DNA of 29,101 nt from a virus: positions 1-29,101 of the IMG/VR virus record IMGVR_UViG_3300025138_000235; one strand, 5' to 3'. Numbering within the stretch: position 1 is the stretch's first letter; each line of letters begins with the position of its first letter. Below are positions 7,992-15,193 of the stretch, in pieces. The notes under the pieces are model-generated. The model saw only the letters and a program-made list of their open reading frames with translations, was not told where the DNA came from and did no database searches. Made by a program: the position numbers and the translations under genes.

Positions 7992-9709
7992 TATATACTC
8001 TCTGGTGGTGTTCCTACTGGTGCTTGTGGAATTGTACCTACATCTGTATTTAGCGGATCTGCTATAGGATCTTCTAAAGGTATCATGCTTGGGTCTAATT
8101 CTGCATTAGGATTTACTGCCGCATCGGCTTCTGGCCTAATTCCTAAGTTTCTTAAATCTGCTGGTGTTTTATCATCTGCAAATTTCTGGTATTTGTTTTC
8201 CTCTCTCCAAAGATCTTCGTTCTCTTTCATTTCTTGATCTGTTAAACCAAGATACTTTTTAAGTTTGAATTGCTGTGAAAGGAATGGCGTTTGAGCTACT
8301 GAATTGTATAAGTTTGCTCTTTCAGTATCTAACTGTAAATCTCTATAACTGCTAAAGCTCATTGGATTATTGAATGTGATATCAAAATCGTGACTATCGA
8401 TTTCTATTCCTCTATGTTTAAGGAACAGTTTAAACTCATTATCTAAATCTTCTTGTATTTGTTTTTGCAGTCTTTCTACATATCTTGCAAATCTGTATTC
8501 TTGAATATATGCAATACCTACTTTACCGTCATTATATGTTGCACTTCCATCATCTGGGCCTGTTGGTAAATAACTTGCTGGTATTCTTAATCCACGTAAA
8601 AGTTTGTTGTTAAAGTATCTTAAGTCATCAATTTGCCCTAAGTTTTCACCACCTGGTAAAGTTTCTACTTTACTTCCTCTGCCATCACCTGTTTGAGCAA
8701 AGAAATAATCCTCTAACATACTCATTGGGTTATAAGCGGCATCTACAACATTCTCACCTGCTTTGTTTTTATTAGGAACACGTTTTTGCTGTACTTCGTA
8801 CTTAACTTGTTCTAAATATTGTCTTGCTTTATGAGGTGGCATATTACCTACATCGATCTGGAACACACGTCTTTCTGGTGCTCTGTGAACTCTGTAAATA
8901 ATAATACTGTCTTCAAGTAATTCTTTTTGTTTGAATACTTTAAAAATTGGTTCTAATATACTAATACCAAATGGCCATGAATGATCCATGCCTTCTGTTA
9001 AACTAACATGTACAACATGCTCTGCATCTACAGGTACACCTTGATTTACTCCGTCAATAGCACCTGTTAAGTAACTGCCTGACGCATTGGAATTATTTGT
9101 ATTAAGCATTTGCCCACTACCAGCACCATAAGGTGAACTATGTAGTGCGGATGGATTAGTTGCTAACAACTCTCCAAAGTTTGGTGCTAGATTTTTAACA
9201 AAATAGGTTTCAATTTTTTTACCTGCTGACTCATTCACAACAACTTTTTCTATATTTGCTGGGTCTGTCCAGTATAGTTTAAAAGTTTGTGGGTCTCTTA
9301 CAAAAAATTGGTCTCCGTATTTAATTGTGCTACGGAATATTCTAAATGCACGTTTATGTAGTTCATTTAAATGACACCATTGCTGTAAACTTTTAGATAA
9401 TATTTTGTCTTCTGTGTCACTAGGTCTTCCCTTGTAATATATTTTGAAAGGCAATTTATTGTATTCATCTTCCTGAGTTCCAAATTCTGCAATAGTATCT
9501 AATGCGGCATTAATTTCCAAATCGTTATCCATTTGGTCATACTGCATATATCTCATCAATCTATTTGGTGATCCAGCATAAACTTCTGGTAGCCAACTAG
9601 CATATCTACTAGATGCGGCACCAGGCATGTCTGTGCTTGTATTGTTTCCAGTGACATTTAGTGGTAGTCCACTGTTATCAACACTCGAAAAATATTTTCT
9701 CCAACTCAT
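7991..9709 (-). CDS. 20: Portal vertex protein, gp20
   Basis: Dodecameric portal through which DNA is packaged and to which the tail attaches. At 572 residues it is close to T4 gp20 (524). Diagnostic text includes MPPHKARQYLEQVKYEVQQK and, further on, TLPGGENLGQIDDLRYFNNK with LLRGLRIPASYL, the most conserved block of T4-like portals. The C-terminus is an acidic, Pro-rich tail. The start has an AGGA ribosome site nine bases upstream. It is the first gene of the head operon and has both a late box and a sigma70-like promoter in the 70 bases before it. Confidence 0.97.
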   Translation of the reverse strand: MSWRKYFSSVDNSGLPLNVTGNNTSTDMPGAASSRYASWLPEVYAGSPNRLMRYMQYDQMDNDLEINAALDTIAEFGTQEDEYNKLPFKIYYKGRPSDTEDKILSKSLQQWCHLNELHKRAFRIFRSTIKYGDQFFVRDPQTFKLYWTDPANIEKVVVNESAGKKIETYFVKNLAPNFGELLATNPSALHSSPYGAGSGQMLNTNNSNASGSYLTGAIDGVNQGVPVDAEHVVHVSLTEGMDHSWPFGISILEPIFKVFKQKELLEDSIIIYRVHRAPERRVFQIDVGNMPPHKARQYLEQVKYEVQQKRVPNKNKAGENVVDAAYNPMSMLEDYFFAQTGDGRGSKVETLPGGENLGQIDDLRYFNNKLLRGLRIPASYLPTGPDDGSATYNDGKVGIAYIQEYRFARYVERLQKQIQEDLDNEFKLFLKHRGIEIDSHDFDITFNNPMSFSSYRDLQLDTERANLYNSVAQTPFLSQQFKLKKYLGLTDQEMKENEDLWREENKYQKFADDKTPADLRNLGIRPEADAAVNPNAELDPSMIPLEDPIADPLNTDVGTIPQAPVGTPPESI

Positions 9710-9727
9710 ATGAATCCTTTATGTATT

Positions 9728-9756
9728 ATATTACACTATTTATCAGATATTGTCAA
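9728..9756 (-). promoter_or_regulatory. Possible sigma70-type promoter overlapping the gp20 late box
   Basis: TTGACA (9751-9756) is followed after 17 bases by TAATAT (9728-9733); TATAAT also occurs three bases further on. The late box lies inside the spacer. The sequence around TTGACA is identical over 17 bases to that before the hydrolase gene (26759-26775), which supports a real promoter element. Confidence 0.5.
9737..9744 (-). promoter_or_regulatory. Late promoter box for gp20 / head operon
   Basis: On the minus strand this reads GATAAATA preceded by T and followed by G, 28 bases upstream of the gp20 ATG. It is the same TGATAAATAG form as at 2850 and 12392. Confidence 0.7.
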
Positions 9757-9780
9757 CTATTAATTTACAACCTGGCTAGG

Positions 9781-12357
9781 TTATGTTTTATCTCTTATGG
9801 TAGTAAGTAATGTATTAGATTTTTTCTGAGCTAGTAATAGTTCATTAAACTTCACAAGTTGAGCTTCAAAGTATGGCGCCAATGCTTCAGAAGTTGCCGC
9901 GGAATTTGTTTGTACTGGTGCGTTTGCATTATTAATTGTAGTATTATTATTAGTAGTACTTAATGACGGATCTAATGTTGTAGCACCGCCTTGTGCCGCA
10001 GTGGCGGCCATGGTTGCTTTCGCTAGGTCCATTATTTTAACAGGATCTGCTTCTTGCGAAAATCCTATTACTTGCTCTATTGGTGAGTCTGCGCCAAACA
10101 ATCCAAGAACACCTGATTTAAGGCTGTCTAGTACCCCAGGCGACATTGTTTCTGTAAATGAGGCCAAGGAATCACTTAATACTTGTATACCACCTGCTAG
10201 GGCTACAAGTTGTTGTGGGTCTTTACCACTTAATTGTTCTATTGCAGTTGTTGTGGCCTGTGTAGTTTTAACCATTGCGTCTGCTTCAGCAGTTATTCTG
10301 CCTACTTTCATTTCGCCATATTTTTCAATAACTTTGCCTACAGACTCTACTATTCCTGATATAGAATCGCCCACAGACGTTATTACACTTCCAATGCCTT
10401 CAAATACACTCTTAATGGCTACACCAAATGACTCTACTACTGGTGCCGCTCCTGACAATATATCTTTCATCATTTTACCGAATGCTTCAAATCCTAGACT
10501 TGCTAATGCAAAGGCTCCTGCTAAGGCTACTATTGCCAATGTAACTACTGCAACACCGGCGGCTACCACCGGATTTCCGAATGCGGCCAATCCTGCCGCC
10601 ATGCCGGCCATTACGCCTGTTTTTGCGACTGTACCAGCCACTACAGTTCCGGCGGCGGCGGTGCCACCACCTAGTCCTATCATGCTGGCAATACCAGCCG
10701 ATATTATGGCGCCCAATTTAACTGCCGCTATAGCGGCGGCAAAGGCTACACCAATTGCAAGAGTTACTTTCCCCCAATTAATGGCTGAGGCAATACCCTC
10801 TACCAGTGCAACACCCATATCATAGAGTATTTTACCAATTTTTTCTTTAAATGACAGCCCTGCTAAACCTTCCACATAGCCTTGGATAAAGGATACAACT
10901 TTTTTTATTATGGTATCTAGATTTTTTCCCATATCTATACCAAATTGTTCTATTTTTTTAGTGGTAGAGCCTGCGCCTGAATCTAGACCGAAAAGTGTTA
11001 GCACTATTTTCTGAAAACCAGTTGCAAGATTGTTTAATAAGTTCGTGGTATCGTCTAAACCTTTACCAAAACCTGACATAAAGGTGTTTATTACTGAACT
11101 AAACATTCCTTTAACTTTTGCTACTATAGTATTAAGTGCATTAAATCCTGTTTGTACGTTTTCTATTTCTAAGCCTTGTTCCTTCATTTTTGCGGCACTT
11201 TGTTCAAACTGTATTATTGCTTTTGCCATTGCTTTGGCTTGTTCATCACCTGCCCTGGCTAATAAGAATACCCTGCTACGTTCACCGTCGCTTAAATTTC
11301 CTAATTCATTTGTAAAGGACATTGCCGCTTCTTCGCCATTAATCAGGCCATTGTTAAAGTCTTCAATAACACTTTGCATGTTGTCTGCAAGTCCTGGCAA
11401 TACCGTAATAAATCCAAAAGCCGCATCACTAAAACCAACCGCTCCCATACTTGCGGCTTCCAGAACTGCTACCCCAATCTCTCCGCCAACCTCTCCGCCC
11501 ATTGCTCTCATACCTGATAGGAAACTTTGAGCACCGGTAACTAATTCGGCTCTACTTGCACTACTTGTTCTAATCATATTGGCCATTAGCATTGTATTAT
11601 TTGCTAAAGCGGCCTCTGTAAACTCTCGTTGTGCGTCAGTACTAACACCAAGTGCTTTACTATACTTCAATTGGGTTCTACCTAATTGAGCTACATCTTG
11701 TGCCATTTTTTGTTGTTGCCTTGCATCAAGATTGCCTAAGTTTAATAATTGTGTCCTTAATTTTAATTCATCAGCAATAAAACTTCCAGCGTCTTCTAAA
11801 CTTAGTCCAAGGTTATTACCTGACTTGGTAACATCTAAAAAAGATTGTAAAACTTGGGTAGTTGCAACGTTACCCAGAGTTCTAAATACTTGGGCATTGT
11901 TTAACATCATGTCAGTTGCCGCGTCAGTACTCATTCCAAGTTCATTAAGTGATGCTATCTGCTTTACAGTACCACCTTCTAATGCTAAACCAGATTGGCT
12001 TAGAGAGTTTAATGACCCGCCTAACTTTATAAAACTTGCTGTAATTGTTGTAAGAGCCGTACCTAAAACAATTAATGCAAGACCAACTGACTTATCCATT
12101 ACAGTTCCTATGGTACCTGCTATAGATTCGCCAATACGTTCTCCCATGCCATCCAGGGAACTGGAAACTTCTTTTAGATCTTCACTATAATCGTCTAAAC
12201 CGTCTGCAAGGTTTCTCAAGGCTTTTTCGGTTTTTGCTTGTTGTTCTTTGCCCTTTTTACCTGATAAAACTTCTACTAGTTTTAGCAACGTAGATTCTTT
12301 TGCCCAATCGGGTACAACGGTTTGTCCGTTACCTAAATCTATTGGGTTATTAGCCAT
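9781..12357 (-). CDS. Probable tail tape measure protein
   Basis: An 858-residue protein with the usual look of a tape measure: a charged helical N-terminus with coiled coil (about 20-75), a hydrophobic helix near 90-110, long Ala/Gly/Leu-rich helices, and a strongly hydrophobic Ala/Gly/Val block at about 525-625 that could form several membrane helices. An Asn/Thr-rich linker and a short C-terminal helix follow. In T4 this role belongs to gp29 (590 residues), which I cannot align by eye, so the call rests on composition and position. The gene is divergent from gp26/gp51, which behave like tail assembly chaperones normally encoded beside a tape measure. At about 0.15 nm per residue the length would allow a tail up to roughly 130 nm. 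AGGA precedes the ATG. An alternative is a membrane-interacting baseplate protein. Confidence 0.68.
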   Translation of the reverse strand: MANNPIDLGNGQTVVPDWAKESTLLKLVEVLSGKKGKEQQAKTEKALRNLADGLDDYSEDLKEVSSSLDGMGERIGESIAGTIGTVMDKSVGLALIVLGTALTTITASFIKLGGSLNSLSQSGLALEGGTVKQIASLNELGMSTDAATDMMLNNAQVFRTLGNVATTQVLQSFLDVTKSGNNLGLSLEDAGSFIADELKLRTQLLNLGNLDARQQQKMAQDVAQLGRTQLKYSKALGVSTDAQREFTEAALANNTMLMANMIRTSSASRAELVTGAQSFLSGMRAMGGEVGGEIGVAVLEAASMGAVGFSDAAFGFITVLPGLADNMQSVIEDFNNGLINGEEAAMSFTNELGNLSDGERSRVFLLARAGDEQAKAMAKAIIQFEQSAAKMKEQGLEIENVQTGFNALNTIVAKVKGMFSSVINTFMSGFGKGLDDTTNLLNNLATGFQKIVLTLFGLDSGAGSTTKKIEQFGIDMGKNLDTIIKKVVSFIQGYVEGLAGLSFKEKIGKILYDMGVALVEGIASAINWGKVTLAIGVAFAAAIAAVKLGAIISAGIASMIGLGGGTAAAGTVVAGTVAKTGVMAGMAAGLAAFGNPVVAAGVAVVTLAIVALAGAFALASLGFEAFGKMMKDILSGAAPVVESFGVAIKSVFEGIGSVITSVGDSISGIVESVGKVIEKYGEMKVGRITAEADAMVKTTQATTTAIEQLSGKDPQQLVALAGGIQVLSDSLASFTETMSPGVLDSLKSGVLGLFGADSPIEQVIGFSQEADPVKIMDLAKATMAATAAQGGATTLDPSLSTTNNNTTINNANAPVQTNSAATSEALAPYFEAQLVKFNELLLAQKKSNTLLTTIRDKT

Positions 12358-12391
12358 CTATCGCTTTCCTTTAAACACTAGTTTTAATGAT

Positions 12392-12399
12392 GATAAATA
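12392..12399 (+). promoter_or_regulatory. Late promoter box for gp26-gp51
   Basis: TGATAAATAG on the plus strand, 61 bases upstream of the gp26 ATG. It faces away from the minus-strand box at 12426-12433; the two predicted transcripts overlap by about 15 bases. Confidence 0.7.
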
Positions 12400-12425
12400 G
12401 TCGTGTGAATAAGTATCATATGTTA

Positions 12426-12433
12426 TATTTATC
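12426..12433 (-). promoter_or_regulatory. Late promoter box for the tape-measure candidate
   Basis: On the minus strand this reads TGATAAATATAA, about 70 bases upstream of the ATG at 12357. Confidence 0.65.
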
Positions 12434-12460
12434 ACTTTAATTAACAGGAGTTTTAATAGA

Positions 12461-13297
12461 ATGTCAAATCAACCCAATCCTTTAAGTGGTCACTTTAGAT
12501 CGCCTAAATTATATGTAAAACTACCATCAGGTGGAAGGTTTTATACCCCGGATATTTTAGACTACCCAGAATCAGGCGAACTTCCTATTTTTCCAATGAC
12601 AGCCAAAGATGAGCTGATTATGAAAAATCCGGATGCTTTACTTAATGGTGAAGCAGTTTCACAACTTATATCTAGTTGCGTACCAAATGTTAAACAAGTA
12701 AAACAACTTGTTTCTAATGATGTTGACGTGCTACTAGTTGCTATACAGGGTTCAACTCATGGAGACAATATAGAAGTATCCACTGAATGTCCTATATGCA
12801 AAGAAGTTGTAAACGGCGTAGCAAGTGTTGAAGCCGCCATAGAAACCATGGATCTTTTAGAAGAGCTTTATACGGTACCTGCAGGAGAGTTAGAAATAGA
12901 AATTAAACCTTTTAGATATGACAGTACTGTTAGGGCTGGTATTGCCAGTTTCCAAAGTACTAGAAGTTTACAAGCATTAGCAGATATACCAGATGACATG
13001 GATAAATTAAAAGTATTCAATGACAACTTTATGAGAATGGCAGATATGAACTATTCATTAATAGTTGATGCTGTATATTCAATTAAAATGGGTGATGAAG
13101 TAATTACAGACCGCGATCATATCAGAGAATTTTTAGATAACTGTGAAGCAAGTATAGGTAATGCTATAGAGAAGCAAGTTACAGAAATTAATAAAATAGG
13201 CATAAACAAAACAATGCAATTTGAATGTGAAAAATGCGATGATACATTTGAGGCGCCGATCTCATTTGATCCTGTAAATTTTTTCACGGCTTCCTAG
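12461..13297 (+). CDS. 26: Baseplate hub / tail assembly protein gp26
   Basis: A 278-residue protein. The N-terminus (NPLSGHFRSPKLYVKLPSGG) and the following FPMTAKDELIMKNPDALLNG match the gp26 family of marine T4-like phages. Two Cys pairs, C110-P-I-C113 and C256-E-K-C259, probably form a zinc ribbon. T4 gp26 (208 residues) acts in assembly of the central baseplate hub. An AGGAG site precedes the ATG. Its last codons cross a slippery run at 13276-13285, so a fraction of ribosomes should shift -1 and make a 352-residue gp26-gp51 fusion. The stop of the short product is the TAG at 13295-13297. Confidence 0.9.
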   Translation: MSNQPNPLSGHFRSPKLYVKLPSGGRFYTPDILDYPESGELPIFPMTAKDELIMKNPDALLNGEAVSQLISSCVPNVKQVKQLVSNDVDVLLVAIQGSTHGDNIEVSTECPICKEVVNGVASVEAAIETMDLLEELYTVPAGELEIEIKPFRYDSTVRAGIASFQSTRSLQALADIPDDMDKLKVFNDNFMRMADMNYSLIVDAVYSIKMGDEVITDRDHIREFLDNCEASIGNAIEKQVTEINKIGINKTMQFECEKCDDTFEAPISFDPVNFFTAS

Positions 13298-13306
13298 CAA
13301 GGGCCG
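13276..13306 (+). promoter_or_regulatory. Programmed -1 frameshift signal (slippery run plus hairpin)
   Basis: In the gp26 frame the run reads A AAT TTT TTC. It contains two overlapping X-XXY-YYZ heptamers, A-AAT-TTT and T-TTT-TTC. A hairpin (CGGCTT / GGGCCG, loop of eight) follows at 13287-13306, one to four bases after the run, with the gp26 stop in its loop. A second stem (TGAGG / CCTCA) lies at 13311-13324. The -1 frame is closed by TGA at 13267-13269 just upstream and has no ATG, GTG or TTG before 13375. Confidence 0.8.
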
Positions 13307-13518
13307 AGCCTGAGGAAATCCTCAAGTTCCTAGAGAAGCTCAAAAAAGACACAGAGTCCATTTATTCAAATATCATGGAAACTCTGATCCACGCAGAAGG
13401 AAAAATATCTTATGCTGAGCTTTGGAGCATGAGCCCATTTGAACGAAACTTATTTGTAAAAGTACTCAATAACTATTTTAGCAAGAAAGCAGGTACTCAA
13501 GGAACAGAAGACTTATAA
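13282..13518 (+). CDS. 51: gp51-like baseplate hub assembly moiety, expressed by -1 frameshift
   Basis: The -1 frame after the slippery run encodes about 78 residues: GFLARAEPEEILKFLEKLKK, then DTESIYSNIMETLIHAEGKI and a C-terminal helical part ending GTQGTEDL, with stop TAA at 13516-13518. T4 has gene 51, a small baseplate hub assembly factor, immediately after gene 26, so position supports gp51; I cannot confirm the match by alignment. No start codon exists in this frame before an internal ATG at 13375, which would remove the first 31 residues, so the natural product is the fusion with gp26. The stop overlaps the next gene (TAATG), typical of a real coding frame. The pairing of a short and a frameshifted long product mimics the G/GT tail chaperones of other tailed phages. 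Confidence 0.75.
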   Translation, partial: FHGFLARAEPEEILKFLEKLKKDTESIYSNIMETLIHAEGKISYAELWSMSPFERNLFVKVLNNYFSKKAGTQGTEDL

Positions 13519-13940
13519 TGGCGTGGTACTTTAAAGACGAACTTGTAGAACAACTTCCAGAAGATTGTGAAGCGTTCGTATACTTAATTACTAACACAAC
13601 CAACGACAAAAAGTATGTTGGCAAGAAGTTAGCAAAATTCAAAACAACTAAACCTCCTTTAAAAGGCAAAAAGAATAAAAGGCGTGGCACTAAAGAAAGT
13701 GACTGGCGTACATATTGGGGTAGCAGTGATCATTTAAATGCTGATGTCTTAGAGCTTGGAGAGGACAGTTTTAAAAGAGAAATATTGTACTATTGCCCTA
13801 GTAGAGGCATAGCAAGTTACCTAGAAGCCAAAGAACAGTTTGATAGGCGAGTACTAGAAACTGATGATTATTACAACGGAATCATCAATGTCAGAATAGG
13901 TGGATCACAAATCCTTAAGGAACATCTCAAGTCCTTATAA
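13518..13940 (+). CDS. GIY-YIG family nuclease
   Basis: A 140-residue single-domain protein. VYLI at 21-24 and KYVGKK at 32-37 form the GIY-YIG pair. They are followed by DWRTYWGSSDHL (62-73), FKREIL with the conserved Arg (85-90), and EAKEQF with the likely metal-binding Glu (E103). Relatives occur as stand-alone genes in many marine T4-like phages and are often annotated as homing endonucleases, though no separate DNA-binding domain is visible here. Its ATG overlaps the gp51 stop, so it is co-translated with the baseplate genes, unusual for a free-standing selfish gene and compatible with a domesticated role. The reaction would be metal-dependent DNA cleavage. Confidence 0.85.
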   Translation: MAWYFKDELVEQLPEDCEAFVYLITNTTNDKKYVGKKLAKFKTTKPPLKGKKNKRRGTKESDWRTYWGSSDHLNADVLELGEDSFKREILYYCPSRGIASYLEAKEQFDRRVLETDDYYNGIINVRIGGSQILKEHLKSL

Positions 13941-13946
13941 GTAGGT

Positions 13947-13973
13947 GTGTTAAAACTAATATAGTTAAAACAC
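13947..13973 (+). other. Imperfect hairpin after the GIY-YIG gene
   Basis: GTGTT pairs with AACAC and AACT with AGTT around a small central loop, seven bases after the stop. There is no U run, so it is at best a weak terminator or an mRNA 3' end protector. Confidence 0.35.
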
Positions 13974-14004
13974 AATCACATCAAGGCACACACATAGGAC
14001 TATA

Positions 14005-14245
14005 CACCGGCTCCACCGAGGCTATAATTCGGACTCTTCGACAATCCAGTAACCCTGGTGCGAGATTTAGAGATGTATAGCGGCAAAAATACAAACACAC
14101 GATAATCAGTATTAAAAGGATGTAGGCAATGAGAAAAAGCAACCTACAAATTATATAACTAAACTTGACTAGGTAATATAATTTCCGTGAGATGAGACGG
14201 TAGTGTATGGGGACAGAAAGCTCACTGGTTCCTAATAGCACCCGA
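14005..14245. ncRNA. Candidate structured RNA in the convergent intergenic region
   Basis: No convincing gene lies in 13941-14401. Within it, several helices can be drawn: GCTATA (14021) with TATAGC (14076); CCAG with CTGG (14046-14058); TGTAGG with CCTACA (14121-14148); CCGT with ACGG (14185-14200); GGGAC with GTTCC (14210-14232); and a long-range GGTGC (14057) with GCACC (14238). On the plus strand TTCGAC followed by GGTGC recalls the 5' domain of tmRNA, but no T-arm or CCA end is visible. The minus strand shows a 5-bp stem with a GTCGAAG loop that resembles a T-arm, again without partners. Strand and class are undecided. Confidence 0.3.
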
Positions 14246-14301
14246 GTTTAAGATGATAATGCATCACATGATGACAACATATTCTTCTGTATAGGAGAAT
14301 T

Positions 14302-14331
14302 ATGACTTCAACATACATGATAACGAAGTAA
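14302..14331 (+). CDS. Possible 9-codon micro-ORF with a strong ribosome site
   Basis: AGGAG lies five bases before an ATG that encodes MTSTYMITK and then TAA. It could be a leader peptide, a remnant of a lost gene or chance. No promoter was found for it. Confidence 0.2.
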   Translation: MTSTYMITK

Positions 14332-14386
14332 ATTTAAATCGAATAAATGAGTTGAGTGAAACGAAACGAATTGAAGAAGATTTAAA

Positions 14387-14401
14387 AGACACGAAGTGTC
14401 T
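14387..14401 (-). terminator. Short hairpin terminator of the gp55-47-46 operon
   Basis: AGACAC / GTGTCT with a three-base loop (TTC on the minus strand) directly follows the stop of the 263-aa gene and is followed by TTT on the minus strand. The T run is short, so termination may be weak. An 8-bp inverted repeat (14333-14340 with 14379-14386) lies just beyond it. Confidence 0.5.
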
Positions 14402-15193
14402 CTAATATGCTTTTATAGAATGTATAAAACGATATTTTTTTATTTGTAACAGTTCTGGCTTATGAGTTAGTTTGCCGAGAGGTATTTTTCCAACAGCAAG
14501 TCTTTTGTCGCCAATAGTAAAAGGTAGTTTGTGATGTATTTTTGCAAGGAATCTGTTAAGATTCATTAGATACCTTTTGCCAGCAACTAAATCGGTATCT
14601 AGCCAGCATAATAAAAAAGTGTTTAATATATGTGTAGGTTGAATTTGGTCTTTGGGTATGTTTATATCGCCGTCATTAAAAATAGCCATAATATGTTTTC
14701 CAACATGTGGGTAACCCATATACAACCAGTCTTCCTTCATATCAGGAGTGAATAAATCATAATCTTCATCCAGTAATGGTTCTCCTGAATCATCTGTTAC
14801 TACTAAAATTTTAGCTCTAGAGCTTCTGTGTAAATCTTCCAGATGATGAATAGTATCATTTAATTTTACTAATACATTATGTAGTTTTTGTGAAGGATAT
14901 TTCTCTTCCATTAACTTGTAATGCATACTTGCAAATATATCATGCAAATAATTCAAGTCCATGGAAGTAATTTCTAATTCAGGCTTAATTTTTTTAAGGT
15001 CTTCAATACATGCATTTAAAACATCCTGTACATCTTGTATAGATTCGCCAAACCCATAGCAACTGCTGTTGTTTAAGACTGGAAATTTATTATGTTTAAG
15101 ACGTTTCCAAATTTGCTTTGCAACCCTGTTATCAAACAGCTCGTAGGTCAAGGTGTATTCTGCGTTCTCACCTAAATTTACATCAATTAACAT
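14402..15193 (-). CDS. Unknown protein, last gene of the gp46/47 operon
   Basis: I do not recognise this 263-residue protein. It is soluble, mixed helical and rich in Asp, Leu and Lys, with no signal peptide or membrane segment. Noticeable patches are SSCYGFGESIQDVQDVLNAC (about 43-62), an acidic stretch with KILVVTDDSGEPLLDEDYDL (about 128-147), LYMGYPHVGKHIMAIF, and a basic C-terminus (QIKKYRFIHSIKAY). The ATG lies inside gp46, an 11-base overlap, so expression is coupled to the SbcC-like subunit and its time of action should be early. A role near recombination or replication is inferred from position only. Confidence 0.8.
   Translation of the reverse strand: MLIDVNLGENAEYTLTYELFDNRVAKQIWKRLKHNKFPVLNNSSCYGFGESIQDVQDVLNACIEDLKKIKPELEITSMDLNYLHDIFASMHYKLMEEKYPSQKLHNVLVKLNDTIHHLEDLHRSSRAKILVVTDDSGEPLLDEDYDLFTPDMKEDWLYMGYPHVGKHIMAIFNDGDINIPKDQIQPTHILNTFLLCWLDTDLVAGKRYLMNLNRFLAKIHHKLPFTIGDKRLAVGKIPLGKLTHKPELLQIKKYRFIHSIKAY

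Noticed and set aside
10001-12190. Three plus-strand frames of 152 to 274 codons opposite the tape measure candidate
   Set aside because: All are Pro/Ala/Ser-rich reflections of the Ala/Gly-rich coding strand, without start signals.
14000-14016. Upstream acceptor piece of a permuted tmRNA (CCGGCTCCACCG resembles a tmRNA 3' end)
   Set aside because: No T-arm precedes it and the following sequence cannot pair as a 7-bp acceptor stem.
13990-14090. tRNA gene on either strand
   Set aside because: A T-arm-like stem-loop (GTCGAAG loop) is present on the minus strand, but no acceptor partner, anticodon arm with a 7-base loop or CCA end can be placed.
13981-14241. 86-codon minus-strand frame with a hydrophobic centre in the intergenic block
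   Set aside because: GTG start, no ribosome site, and the hydrophobic run is what AT-rich non-coding sequence gives. The RNA helices are a better explanation, though a small membrane protein is not strictly excluded.
14180-14245. Group I or group II intron core
   Set aside because: AGC and GGTTC are only about 15 bases apart, too close for domain V, and no P7 or S element of a group I intron was found.
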